64,000 nucleotides of DNA from Alkalimonas delamerensis (GTDB lineage: Bacteria > Pseudomonadota > Gammaproteobacteria > Enterobacterales > Alteromonadaceae), in assembly GCF_030717955.1 (NCBI RefSeq), contig NZ_JAUZVY010000002.1, forward strand, positions 763,032 to 827,031. The letters run 5' to 3'. Shown piece after piece: positions 8,985-18,357 of this stretch. Below the pieces are notes generated by a model that was given only the letters and a program-made list of their open reading frames with translations, did no database searches and was not told the origin of the DNA. Within the stretch, counting starts at the first letter, position 1. Every line of letters starts with the position of its first letter. The position numbers were made by a program, and so were the translations under genes.

Positions 8985-9937
8985 CACTCCTCCCACACCG
9001 GGTTTTCCAGCCGCTGACAGGATTGCACCGCTTGCTGCTGCAAACGTTGGCGCCGCTCGGGCTGACGCACCAAATCGACTATGGCGTCGGCCCAACGCTG
9101 CGGCTCATTGGGCAACAACAGCCCGTTGTCGTCATGCTGCACCACTTGCTGGTAAATGCTGCCCTCCGAATACAGGCCCACCGCCCTGGCCCGGGTAATG
9201 TCAAAGAACTTGGTGTAAGAGCGCGCCTGATTAAAGCGGCCCGCCAGCAGTGGCGCCAAACCGATATCCCGCTGACCACGAGCCAGCAGCGCCTGATAGG
9301 CCGGCCAGCTCATCGGATGCAGCACATGCACTCTGGGTAAGCCGCGATAAAGCCAGTTAATCTCACTGTTGCCAATAATCTCAAAACTTACTGCAGGCTC
9401 CTCTTCCAGCACCCCGGCAACGACAGGCTTTAACCACTCGATCTCAGCCTGGTGCGAAGCGGATCCATGATAAAACAAGGTCAATTGAGCTGGTTGGACC
9501 GATGGAAGACAGGCTTGCACCAATTTCGGCTGCCAGAAAGCGTACTTACTTTGCAAAAAAGGCGTAGAGACCCATAGCTCCGCTTTATTTTGCTGCAGCC
9601 ATTTGCGACGGCTATAGGCAAGCCGGGCCAATTTGTAGCGGTAACGCCAGGGCAAACCGCGAAAAGCGGCTAAATCAAACAAGTCATCGTCCATGAAGTA
9701 GATCAGACGATGCACTTGCAAGCGATGTTGCTGCAACCATTGCTGCCACGCCTTACTGACATAACGCACAAAAACCAGCGCCACCTGCTCACCAGCTCCG
9801 ATTTCGGGCGTTTGTTGCAAGTTGCAGTGTTCGACCTCAGTCCCACTCTGCTGTAATTTAGGAGCGACAAAAAAATCCGTCGAAGGATTTGAACGCTCTT
9901 CTACCACAAAAATACGACTGAGCTTTACCGTGGCCAT
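8984..9937 (-). CDS. GT-B-type glycosyltransferase, GT1/GT4-like
   Basis: 317 residues from the ATG at 9937, which has a good Shine-Dalgarno sequence (AAGGA) and overlaps the upstream gene by 13 bases. The protein carries FMDDDLFD, a feature of a group of GT4-like enzymes, and a C-terminal Rossmann half ending in the nucleotide-binding signature RAVGLYSEGSIYQQV and DNGLLLPNEPQRWA. The substrate is unknown. It sits in an uninterrupted string of glycosyltransferase genes ending at kpsC. Confidence 0.75.
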   Translation of the reverse strand: MATVKLSRIFVVEERSNPSTDFFVAPKLQQSGTEVEHCNLQQTPEIGAGEQVALVFVRYVSKAWQQWLQQHRLQVHRLIYFMDDDLFDLAAFRGLPWRYRYKLARLAYSRRKWLQQNKAELWVSTPFLQSKYAFWQPKLVQACLPSVQPAQLTLFYHGSASHQAEIEWLKPVVAGVLEEEPAVSFEIIGNSEINWLYRGLPRVHVLHPMSWPAYQALLARGQRDIGLAPLLAGRFNQARSYTKFFDITRARAVGLYSEGSIYQQVVQHDDNGLLLPNEPQRWADAIVDLVRQPERRQRLQQQAVQSCQRLENPVWEE

Positions 9938-12084
9938 GGTTTCCTTACTCGGGGTGCAGCGCTTAAACGAAAATCCGCTGCGGTGCCATTTAAATTTGGA
10001 TTGTAAAAAGGGTCGCCCTGCATCTGCCTGGCCCACCGTGTTCGCATGTAAGCCGCCTCTTTCGCCGCCCGCTGTTTTTTTACCGGATTGTCGTCTTTAC
10101 CGCGCGACACCGACTCGTAATGATACAACAGTGCCAGCGGCGTATACAGCACCCGCCAGCCTGCTTCACCGGCTTTTAAGCAATAATCGACATCGTTAAA
10201 GGCCACCGTCAAATCGGTTTCATTCAGACCGCCAAGCTCCAGATACAAGTCTTTCGGGGTTAACAGGCACGCCGCCGTCACGGCCGATAAATCCTGCGAC
10301 ACCAGGGCCCGTCCCATGTATCCCGGGGCATCGGCTGGCAACCGAAAGTGCAGATGGGTGGCACAGCCACCAATGCCGATGGCATCCCCGGCATGCTGCA
10401 CCCGCTGATCGGCAAACAGCAAACGCGCACCCACAATGCCGACACCGGGCTGAGTTAACTGCCCCACCATCTGGCAGAGCCAGTCCGGCCGAATCACTTC
10501 GGTGTCGTTGTTGAGCAGGCAGATCAGCTCTCCGCGCGCCTGCTGCACCGCAAAGTTGTTGATGGCTGAGTAATTAAACGGGTGGTCGTAGCGCAGCACC
10601 CGGACACGAGGCTCCTGCGCCAGCTCGTCAAAATAGGCCAGGGTAGCAGGCTCTGCGCTTTGGTTATCGACAATCAGCACCTCAATGGCCGGGTAATCGG
10701 TCCGATGCAACAGGCTGTCCACGCAGGGCTTGAGCAAGTGCAACATATCGCGGGTGGGGATCACCACCGACACCAGCGGTGCCGGCTCTGGCAGCGGGTA
10801 ATGAATATCCAACAAACCGTGGGCATTGGTCTCAACCCGGGCCGCAATGCCTTGCTGCTGCAACTGCTGCCTTAGAATATCTGCCGAGGGTAGCTGACGC
10901 TGCGCAAGCGGCTGGTGCCATAATACCGCAGGAAGGTGCAGCGGCGGCTTTGGCAACAGCGCCGACAACTGCAGCACCAATTGCTGTACTTTTAGCTCTG
11001 TGACCGCAAGCTCTGGCTGCAGCCAGCCGGAGGCCAGCAAAGCCTTAGCTTGCACCAGCAGCGTATCGCCGGTGTAATGGCTGCTGCGCGCCAGCTCCTG
11101 ACTCCAGTCGGGCTTAAACTGTGGCTCAGTGCGCTTGCCGTGCTGGTCCAGAAAGTCATGATCGCTGTAGCACCAGCTGGCAGCAGCGGCATCGAATGCC
11201 TCCAACCACCAACACAAGGCCACAGGCGCCAGAGCAACACCAGCCGGCAGCAACAACACTGGCTGGGAATCAGGCAGTTCAGCCAACTGCTGCTGTGCCT
11301 GCGCCACCGTGGTCAGCTGCGTGGGTAAGCGACAATGAGGAGTCAGAGTGGCCTCATCAGATACCAGCAGACAAGTCAGCTTCGCCGTAGCAGCAGAAAG
11401 CCCCAAGCTTTGCTCAATGCTGAGCAGGCTACGCTGCCAATCCTCTGCCACAGTAGTTGACTGCTGCAGCAGCAGCAGGAGCAAACCGTGCCGGGCCAAC
11501 AGTTCTGGCAACCGCCGCTCTATCATCCGCAACTGATTCGCAGTTAACTGCTCAAAACGTTGTTGCCACTCGGCATAAGGCATGGGTGGGGTACAGGCTT
11601 TTAATTGACCAATCCTTCGGTAGCATTGTTCACTGGCAGTGATAGCACGCCATAGATTCACCTCAGCATGCTGCTTCATTTCTGCCGTCCCTTGCAGGCA
11701 GAGCCTGAGCCCTCGTCGCATAAAGCGCCATCGACTCTGCAGCAGGTTGAGCGGTCGCAGCTGCAAAGACTGGATTTGAAAAAAGCCGGGGCCCGACAGG
11801 AGTTCTAACCAACAGGATTGGCTGTCTTCTGGTACAGCCAAGACTTCCAGAATCTTGCCACCAAGCGACATTGGCACAGCAAAGCGGTGAAGCCCATCCG
11901 GGGTCTGGCAACAAAAGAACACCCCAGGTGCAAACTGGTCGATGAACAACTGAGCATCCAACGCCACCCAGCGAACACCATTTGGAATGCTCAGCTGCAC
12001 CCGGGAAGCTGAGTCGCCATGCCAGCCGCTGTTGTCTGCATCCGGTTCAGCATGGAGAATGCTCCAGCTTTTTTCAGCGGACAT
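9925..12084 (-). CDS. Large GT2 glycosyltransferase (rhamnosyltransferase-like, degenerate first GT domain)
   Basis: 719 residues from the ATG at 12084. An N-terminal ancillary region is followed by a first GT-A-like half with YSDHDFLDQHG and FKPDWS, then a complete GT2 domain: PLVSVVIPTRD, VDNQSAEP, LNNDTEV and a later NDVDYCLK. This tandem layout is common in large O-antigen and capsule glycosyltransferases, where the first half often lacks catalytic residues. It overlaps its neighbours by 11 and 13 bases. Donor and acceptor are not deducible. Confidence 0.85.
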   Translation of the reverse strand: MSAEKSWSILHAEPDADNSGWHGDSASRVQLSIPNGVRWVALDAQLFIDQFAPGVFFCCQTPDGLHRFAVPMSLGGKILEVLAVPEDSQSCWLELLSGPGFFQIQSLQLRPLNLLQSRWRFMRRGLRLCLQGTAEMKQHAEVNLWRAITASEQCYRRIGQLKACTPPMPYAEWQQRFEQLTANQLRMIERRLPELLARHGLLLLLLQQSTTVAEDWQRSLLSIEQSLGLSAATAKLTCLLVSDEATLTPHCRLPTQLTTVAQAQQQLAELPDSQPVLLLPAGVALAPVALCWWLEAFDAAAASWCYSDHDFLDQHGKRTEPQFKPDWSQELARSSHYTGDTLLVQAKALLASGWLQPELAVTELKVQQLVLQLSALLPKPPLHLPAVLWHQPLAQRQLPSADILRQQLQQQGIAARVETNAHGLLDIHYPLPEPAPLVSVVIPTRDMLHLLKPCVDSLLHRTDYPAIEVLIVDNQSAEPATLAYFDELAQEPRVRVLRYDHPFNYSAINNFAVQQARGELICLLNNDTEVIRPDWLCQMVGQLTQPGVGIVGARLLFADQRVQHAGDAIGIGGCATHLHFRLPADAPGYMGRALVSQDLSAVTAACLLTPKDLYLELGGLNETDLTVAFNDVDYCLKAGEAGWRVLYTPLALLYHYESVSRGKDDNPVKKQRAAKEAAYMRTRWARQMQGDPFYNPNLNGTAADFRLSAAPRVRKPWPR

Positions 12085-13429
12085 TGGCAGACACCTCCTG
12101 CTCCAGGATCTGGTGCAACACATTGACAAGGGTTTCAGAGCTTTTCTGCTTCATCAAGGCAGCTTTGCTCAGTAAAGACTGTTGCTCAGCTACAGCCAGC
12201 TTGGCTAATTTGTCGCGCATAATCAGCCGTAAAGAAGATTCCGATGTCGGCGGTATCACCACAAAGCGGGCATTGGTTTGAGCGACTAAATAATCCGGTT
12301 TAAGTTGCGCGATAAGCTCAGCATCAAGATTACCAGCGCAGTGCACTAAGACCACCCGTCGGAAAATCCGGCTTAAATAATCCATCATGGAATAACTGGA
12401 AGACGAGCCAAACAACAATAAAGTCCCGCCAGAAACAGCCAAGCGGTTGGTGGTCACAACAACCCGTCCAAAATTAGGCAAACCATTGTCATACCGTACC
12501 AGCCGGCGATGATTAAAGGACTTTAAGATCTGCTCTTCAGCAGGCATGGGCGGAAAAACTTTTTTCCCCAAGTCACCATAACGCTTGGCAACCCGATACA
12601 AATCATGCTGAAATTTTTTGGTTAACGCCGCTTTATCCACACCCAAAGCCAAAGCCAGCTGCATACAAGCCTCCTTCGCTCCAGGCGCACTCCAGTGGGT
12701 ATCGGACATGCGAAAGCTGCGCTCGGTTAATTGCTGCAGCGCAAGCTCCGGGTACACCAAAACCTGTTCTGCTTCAGGCAACTGACAGACTTGATCCACC
12801 GGTGTCACTGCAGCGCGTTGGTGCGGGTAAAACTGGGGGTAAACCATCTCTTTGGACGGCGCAATCAACAACCGGCTTGGAATGCCATTTTGCGTCTCAA
12901 AACGACGTAAATCACCCAGGTAGCGCTGCCATCTTTGCAGGCGATCCTTCCCCAGCAACAACTTCCCGGTATATTGCTCAACACTCTTGTTGGTGTCATT
13001 GTCCAGATACAACCAGGACTCGGCGCCACGAAGTACCTTGAATACACCTGTCACATCTATAGCCATCAACTCAATGAGCTCTCCATCCAGCTCCACCCCC
13101 AATCGCAGCTGCTCAACAAGCACCTCTGTGGTAAATTTAAAACCACAACGGAGTTGGGGATGAGCATCCGAAGGCTGCTTCAAGATGGCTTCAATCACGT
13201 CAGGCCGTTCACAGTTCAAAGGAAAATATTGCCGCTGCTCACCTTGCAACAGAACCAGCCGAATACGCTGTACCGGTTTAAGACTCAACAACCACCCTTG
13301 TACATAAAGGGTGTTTTTTTCTTCATCAAGAACAAATAACTGCTCGGCCAGCGGATAATCCAGACACCACCGGACACCCAGCTTACGGGCTTGCTGCAAG
13401 GGGGTGAGTTTTAAATGATAACGGCTCAA
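12074..13429 (-). CDS. SGNH-hydrolase/AlgJ-AlgX-like acyltransferase candidate with ancillary N-terminal domain
   Basis: 451 residues without a signal peptide. The first ~110 residues look like the 'GW ... ERPDV ... GF' beta-sandwich module attached to many glycosyltransferases (LYVQGWLL, NCERPDVI, CGFKF). The rest resembles AlgX/AlgJ-type SGNH O-acetyltransferases: YTGKLLLGKDRLQ, APSKEMVYPQFYPH and the D-x-H motif SDTHWSAPGA. The block where the family has GDS(F/Y) reads LLFGSSSSYS, so a serine is present but the Asp is missing. Possible role: O-acylation of the polymer or its precursor. Being cytoplasmic makes this less certain. Confidence 0.6.
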   Translation of the reverse strand: MSRYHLKLTPLQQARKLGVRWCLDYPLAEQLFVLDEEKNTLYVQGWLLSLKPVQRIRLVLLQGEQRQYFPLNCERPDVIEAILKQPSDAHPQLRCGFKFTTEVLVEQLRLGVELDGELIELMAIDVTGVFKVLRGAESWLYLDNDTNKSVEQYTGKLLLGKDRLQRWQRYLGDLRRFETQNGIPSRLLIAPSKEMVYPQFYPHQRAAVTPVDQVCQLPEAEQVLVYPELALQQLTERSFRMSDTHWSAPGAKEACMQLALALGVDKAALTKKFQHDLYRVAKRYGDLGKKVFPPMPAEEQILKSFNHRRLVRYDNGLPNFGRVVVTTNRLAVSGGTLLLFGSSSSYSMMDYLSRIFRRVVLVHCAGNLDAELIAQLKPDYLVAQTNARFVVIPPTSESSLRLIMRDKLAKLAVAEQQSLLSKAALMKQKSSETLVNVLHQILEQEVSANVR

Positions 13430-16320
13430 AACGACTCCATGTTTGAAAGCTGCAACGCCTGACCTAAAAACGATTTCATTTCATTTACCAGGCACGATTT
13501 ATGATAACGGTTCAGCACCTGTTGCTGCGCTTTTTGTTGCATGAACAGGCGCAATTCAGGCTGCTTGATCAAGCGAGCCACCTGAGCAGCCACAGCATCA
13601 ACCTGCCCCAGCGGCACCAGGATACCGCTTTGGTTGTGCTCAATCAGCTCAGGCAAGGCACCCCACTGATACGCAATCACGCAGCGCCTTGCCGCCATGG
13701 CTTCCAGTACGGTACGACCGAACGACTCTTCAAAGTGCGACAGATTGACCACGATATCCAACTCGGCCAACGCCGCTTCAGGGTTTGGGCTGTAGCCAGC
13801 AAAAATCAGCGACGGCGGTAACCGACCGGCAGCCTGATCTGCCCGGTACTGCGCCACATGATCGTTGTCCGGGCCAAACAGCCAGCATTCGATATCCTGT
13901 GCCTGCTCGGCCAGCAACTGACTTAACCGGATAAAGTCCTGCAGCCCTTTTTTCGGCAAATTGCTGCTCAGCATCCCCAGCCGTAGCGGCGTTTGTTGCG
14001 CTCGGGGTGCAATGGCAGCAAAACGTGCGGTATCGACCACATTCGGCACGACCCGGGTGCGCTCCGGCGTATCCAGATAGGCGGCTGTCCGTTTCGAGTT
14101 GGCAATAAAGCCATCGGCCAGTGCCAGCAAATGCTGCCGGATCCGGCCGGCATCGGCTCCCAACTGCTGACACAACGCAGGGTCGGCTTCCGGCAACTCG
14201 CGCACATGCACCACAGTGGGCACCAACAGCTGGCGCGCGGCGTAAAGCGGTGCCGACAGCACCAGGGTATTGCAGTAACAGAGCTGCACCCGGTACTGCT
14301 TCAGCAAAGCCGCAAAGCGCGCAATGGTCTGCGGGCTTTCGGGATGCCCGTCGTGCCACCAGCCATAGGGCATCACCGCCAGCTGTTGTACCCGGGCAGC
14401 AAGCTGCTGGAAATAGTCCGGGCAGCGACTGCCCGGCAAGGTCAGCAATACATTGCAACCAAGCTGCTGCAGTGCGTCCAGCACATCGAGCAAGCTGCGC
14501 TCGGCGCCATAGAGTTCAGGCCCGGCGGCATGGGCCACCAGCATCAGCCAGGGTTTATCCGGCTTAACTTCGCACTGCCCGGTTTGCTGCACTGTGCCGT
14601 AATCGGCGGCTAGCTCTGCGCTTTTTTCCGTGCTTTCTAAGCTTTCCTCCATGCTTTCTAAATAATGCAGCAACGGATTGGCATCGGCAGCTATCGGCTG
14701 CAGCAGTCGGTAGCCGCTGCTGCTAAAGTCCGGGCCGGGATCGCGATTTTCCTGGCCGCCATAACGCAAATAATGCAGCGCCGGATCCATCCCGGCAGCA
14801 GTGACATCGGCATAGTTGCCGCCATACCAACTGGCATCGAATAAGGCGCTTTGCCGCAGCAGTGCCAGTTGCCGCGCTTCGCGCTGCGCCTTGGTGCCAC
14901 GGCACATCAGAGCCGGTACAGCAAAGGCAAAGCTGGTTGGAAACTGCGGTAATTTTAGATCCTTGGCACAGCGGGCACTGGCATGCCAGGCCCGGGCTGC
15001 GGCCAGATAACGCTGCCGCACACCGACAAACTGGGTGCGAAGATGGGTGCGGCTTTGCTGGGTCAGTGAGCCGGAGTCGCTGCGGCCAAAGGACAGCGGA
15101 ATGCCGGGCAACACATCGACGATGGCCCGGGGGCCAAAGGCTGCCAGCAACCGCTCCAGGTACTCGGTATCGGCATTGACCGAAACCCGGTCCCAAAAGC
15201 CCAGCTGCTTAAACACTTTGCGCCGAAACATCAAAGACGAAGTGTTGCGGTAAATCCAGCCTGGCTCGGGACGCCAACGCTCAAACACCAGCTCGGCACT
15301 GGTTCGCACCCAATGCGATATCGATGCCTGAGCTTTGGGCTGCGTCAGCAGGGCCTGCAGCTGGTATTCAATTTTTTGTGGATGGGACCAATCGTCGCTG
15401 TCGTGGGTGGTCAGGAAGCTGCCTTTGGCCAGCGCCAGACCGGCATTGCGGGCCGCGTAAGCCCCCTGGTTTTCGGACTGTTGCACCAGCCGAATCCGAG
15501 CATCCTGCTGCGCCCAGCGCTTGATCACGGCTACCGACTCGTCGCTGGAGGCATCATCCACCACGATGATCTCCAACCGCGGCCAGCTTTGCGCCAGCAA
15601 ACTGCCAAGGGCAGTACCGATGGTGTGCTGCGCATTAAAGCAAGGCACAATTACCGACACCAAAGGCGAAGGCAACCACTTGTGCCGCCAGGATGTTGGA
15701 GGTTTTGCAATCGCAGGCTCAGCCAACAGGCTATCGAGCGTCATGGGCTCGCTGCTGTCTTGCAAGCCCACCAGACCGGCCTGTTGAAAAATGCGGTTGA
15801 TAAGCGTCCGTTTTTCATCGCCGGTCACTAAAGAAGCTTGAGCCAGCAGTAAATCCGGCAGCTCGCCGCAGACCTGCAGCGCCTGCTGCAAGCACTGCAT
15901 AGCTTTGGCTTGCTGTGCTTGTTGCTGCAAGGCCCGGCTTAGCAACAGCCAGCAGCCATGATGCCCCGGCAATGCCTGATGCCAGGCATTGTCAACCCAG
16001 CATTGCAGCAATGGCAGTGCATCCTGCCAACGCCCATAACTGGCGTGCCAGCGGGCCAAAGCCCAGCAGGCATAGGCCTGCTCTTTGCTATCCTCGCCCT
16101 GTACCAGTTGCTGCAGCGGTTTTTCGGCAGCCTGCTCGGGCTCAAACCACAGCATCTGTTCCAGCGCTGCGGCTTGCAGCTTGCAAGGCAAGCGCCCTTC
16201 AGCAAAACCAAAACGGCTAAAATGCTGCCAGGGATCCATGCCGGCCTTGGCAACATCCGGGTTCTGTTGCAGGTACCATTCTGGCTGAAAGAGCTCTGCC
16301 AGTTTCTCAGTGACCTTCAT
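13426..16320 (-). CDS. Bifunctional glycosyltransferase (GT2 + GT4) with WYL-PDVA repeats
   Basis: 964 residues. Order: an N-terminal repeat (EWYLQQNPDVAKAGMDP), helical repeats, a GT2 domain near 215-430 (LVSVIVPCFNA, VVDDASSDES, THDSDDWSHP), a second degenerate repeat near 510-550 (DASWYGGNYADV), and a GT4 domain from about 600 (VVHVRELPE, NSKRTAAYL, NLSHFEESFGRTVLEAMA). Two complete catalytic domains suggest addition of two different sugars. It overlaps both neighbours (TAATG upstream, ATGA downstream). The repeat recurs in two other proteins of this locus. Confidence 0.85.
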   Translation of the reverse strand: MKVTEKLAELFQPEWYLQQNPDVAKAGMDPWQHFSRFGFAEGRLPCKLQAAALEQMLWFEPEQAAEKPLQQLVQGEDSKEQAYACWALARWHASYGRWQDALPLLQCWVDNAWHQALPGHHGCWLLLSRALQQQAQQAKAMQCLQQALQVCGELPDLLLAQASLVTGDEKRTLINRIFQQAGLVGLQDSSEPMTLDSLLAEPAIAKPPTSWRHKWLPSPLVSVIVPCFNAQHTIGTALGSLLAQSWPRLEIIVVDDASSDESVAVIKRWAQQDARIRLVQQSENQGAYAARNAGLALAKGSFLTTHDSDDWSHPQKIEYQLQALLTQPKAQASISHWVRTSAELVFERWRPEPGWIYRNTSSLMFRRKVFKQLGFWDRVSVNADTEYLERLLAAFGPRAIVDVLPGIPLSFGRSDSGSLTQQSRTHLRTQFVGVRQRYLAAARAWHASARCAKDLKLPQFPTSFAFAVPALMCRGTKAQREARQLALLRQSALFDASWYGGNYADVTAAGMDPALHYLRYGGQENRDPGPDFSSSGYRLLQPIAADANPLLHYLESMEESLESTEKSAELAADYGTVQQTGQCEVKPDKPWLMLVAHAAGPELYGAERSLLDVLDALQQLGCNVLLTLPGSRCPDYFQQLAARVQQLAVMPYGWWHDGHPESPQTIARFAALLKQYRVQLCYCNTLVLSAPLYAARQLLVPTVVHVRELPEADPALCQQLGADAGRIRQHLLALADGFIANSKRTAAYLDTPERTRVVPNVVDTARFAAIAPRAQQTPLRLGMLSSNLPKKGLQDFIRLSQLLAEQAQDIECWLFGPDNDHVAQYRADQAAGRLPPSLIFAGYSPNPEAALAELDIVVNLSHFEESFGRTVLEAMAARRCVIAYQWGALPELIEHNQSGILVPLGQVDAVAAQVARLIKQPELRLFMQQKAQQQVLNRYHKSCLVNEMKSFLGQALQLSNMESF

Positions 16321-17333
16321 TAACGGGGAACCGAAAACTCGACGTCCACATTGGGCTGATTGCTCATCATGCTGGCAATCACCTCTTTTACCGGTGCCTG
16401 ATTAAACACCACTTCATAAAGGCCCATCGCCAACGGCATGTAGATATCTTTCTCAATCGCCTGCTGCCGCACTTGCTTGAGGGTATTGACCCCTTCGGCC
16501 ACTTCGCCCAGCTCTTCGACTGCTTGCTGCAGAGTTTTCCCCTGCCCCAAGGCAAAACCTACCCGGTAGTTGCGGCTTAACGAGGACGAACAAGTGACAA
16601 TCAAATCACCGATTCCCGAAAGCCCTAAAAAGGTCATCGGGTTTGCCCCCTCGGCCACTGCAAAACGGCTCATTTCAGCCAGGCTGCGGGTCATCAGCAT
16701 GCTCTTGGTGTTCTCGCCCACCCCTAAAGCCGCACTTAAACCCGAGGCAATGGCATAAATATTCTTTAAAGTGCCACCCAGCTCAACACCAAAAACATCG
16801 TCACTGGCATAAGCCCGAAAACTTTTACTGCACAGGATTTGTTGCACCCGTTGGCACAGCACATGATTTTTGCTGGCAATCACCGAAGCGGTAATGTGGC
16901 CGGCCGCTATTTCTTTTGCCAGATTGGGGCCGCTGAGCACACCAACCGGATTATCCGGGCACAGCTCGGTTAAAATATCGCTCATCAAGGCAAAAGTACC
17001 GGCTTCGACCCCTTTGGTGGTGCTGATCAATAACTGCTCCGGGCGCAGCACATCTTTGGCCTGCGCGACTACCTGACGAAAGCTGCTGCTTGGAATGGAT
17101 ACAAAAACCGCCTCAGCACCGGACACAACCGCCGCTAAATCGGTATTGGCAATCAGGTTGGAAGATAAAGTGAAACCTGGTAGGTAACGGCTGTTTTCAT
17201 GGTGTTCATTAATGGCTTTGGCTCGCGCTGCATCACGCAACCAAAGCCGGACCTGACAACCATTCTCTGCCATAATATTGGCAATGACGGTTCCAAAACT
17301 CCCGCCTCCCAAAACAGCAATCTGTGCGCTCAT
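16320..17333 (-). CDS. gpsA: GpsA, NAD(P)-dependent glycerol-3-phosphate dehydrogenase
   Basis: 337 residues, full length. N-terminal Rossmann motif VLGGGSFGTVIANI, then TTKGVEAG, LSGPNLAKEIA, FGVELGGTLKNIYAIASG (containing the catalytic lysine) and GLSGIGDLIVT, all diagnostic for GpsA. It converts dihydroxyacetone phosphate to sn-glycerol 3-phosphate. Location inside a glycosyltransferase operon is unusual for a housekeeping gpsA. It may be a second copy supplying glycerol phosphate for the polymer or for the lipid anchor. Its stop overlaps the next start (TAATG). Confidence 0.95.
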   Translation of the reverse strand: MSAQIAVLGGGSFGTVIANIMAENGCQVRLWLRDAARAKAINEHHENSRYLPGFTLSSNLIANTDLAAVVSGAEAVFVSIPSSSFRQVVAQAKDVLRPEQLLISTTKGVEAGTFALMSDILTELCPDNPVGVLSGPNLAKEIAAGHITASVIASKNHVLCQRVQQILCSKSFRAYASDDVFGVELGGTLKNIYAIASGLSAALGVGENTKSMLMTRSLAEMSRFAVAEGANPMTFLGLSGIGDLIVTCSSSLSRNYRVGFALGQGKTLQQAVEELGEVAEGVNTLKQVRQQAIEKDIYMPLAMGLYEVVFNQAPVKEVIASMMSNQPNVDVEFSVPR

Positions 17334-17410
17334 TCCACTCTCGGCTTCGAATTATTTTCTACATCATAACAAAGTTTTCCGGGCTTGCAGAGCTTCGCCA
17401 GAGCCTATGC

Positions 17411-18337
17411 TCAGTTTCCCAGCAATGCATCCAGTTTCATTTTCAAATGCCAGTATTTATCCTGCAGCCGCAAGCGCCACGAGCGGGTATTCGGGCTAAC
17501 ATCACGAACCAGCGTCTGCAAATGCCGATAGTCCGTATCCACCGCAGCACGGTAAGAAAGCGCACTTTGATCCAGTTCGTCATTGTGGTTGTGTTTGTCA
17601 AAATAGGTGCGGTGTTTTTTCTTGGTGGTACTGGCTGCACTGCCGACCGTACTTTTTCGCACCAAAAACTCTTCCAACGATTTCACCACATAATGATTCA
17701 CTCTGGCATGACGCCAATCCAGTGCAGCCGATAACCCTTTGGTATGCTTGGCATGGTCACGCAAAGGCTCTCCAGCACTATTGATTATTCGACCTTGCTT
17801 AAGCTTTACCTGATGCGGACTGACTAAACGATCAACAGAGCCTGGCCTGAAAAGTGTTTTGTAATGCAGGTTGTGCAGTCGCTCTGGGGCAAATCGCTGA
17901 CAAAAACGCTCAAACACAAAACCTTCCTCAGCAAAAATCTGGCCGGCAGAGCCAAAGCACGCCCAGTTCAGCGCCACAGCCCCAACCTCTGCATCGGCAA
18001 ACCATTGCTGGCACAAGTCGGCCATGGAGTGCTCGCCCATCGGCATCAGATACTCATCGGCATCGATCATGGCAACCACATCGGCTTTTTTCTGCAATAA
18101 AGGCAACAAACGGCGATAGGCATGCATCTGAGGAGGCCTGCTGCCCACAGTGGGGATCCGGTAACAGTGCAGCCAGTCCGTTTGGACAGCCAGCTGCTGC
18201 AGCAACGGCCAGGTCTGATCGGTGCTGTAATTATCGACAATGTAAAAGTCCGTCACTCCCTGCACCCGGTGCCAGGCGATCCATTCCAATAACGAGCTTG
18301 CTTCATTTTTAACTATGCATAGAACCGCTAAACGCAC
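17411..18337 (-). CDS. Glycosyltransferase family 92-like / GT2 family protein
   Basis: About 308 residues. Motifs: LCIVKNEASSLLEWIAWH, FYIVDNYSTDQT and the metal-binding DAD in MIDADEYLMP, followed by ALNWACFGSAG, as in GT92/DUF23-type GT-A enzymes. I chose the GTG at 18337 because an AGGA sits seven bases upstream. An in-frame TTG at 18343 is too close to that AGGA. The gene is separated from gpsA by 77 bases with no clear promoter or terminator. Confidence 0.82.
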   Translation of the reverse strand: MRLAVLCIVKNEASSLLEWIAWHRVQGVTDFYIVDNYSTDQTWPLLQQLAVQTDWLHCYRIPTVGSRPPQMHAYRRLLPLLQKKADVVAMIDADEYLMPMGEHSMADLCQQWFADAEVGAVALNWACFGSAGQIFAEEGFVFERFCQRFAPERLHNLHYKTLFRPGSVDRLVSPHQVKLKQGRIINSAGEPLRDHAKHTKGLSAALDWRHARVNHYVVKSLEEFLVRKSTVGSAASTTKKKHRTYFDKHNHNDELDQSALSYRAAVDTDYRHLQTLVRDVSPNTRSWRLRLQDKYWHLKMKLDALLGN

Positions 18338-18357
18338 ATCCAAATCCTGTGTTGGTT

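Noticed and set aside
8985..9095. N-terminal extension of kpsC
   Set aside because: It lies wholly within the upstream glycosyltransferase gene. The TGATG junction at 8984 gives the standard start.
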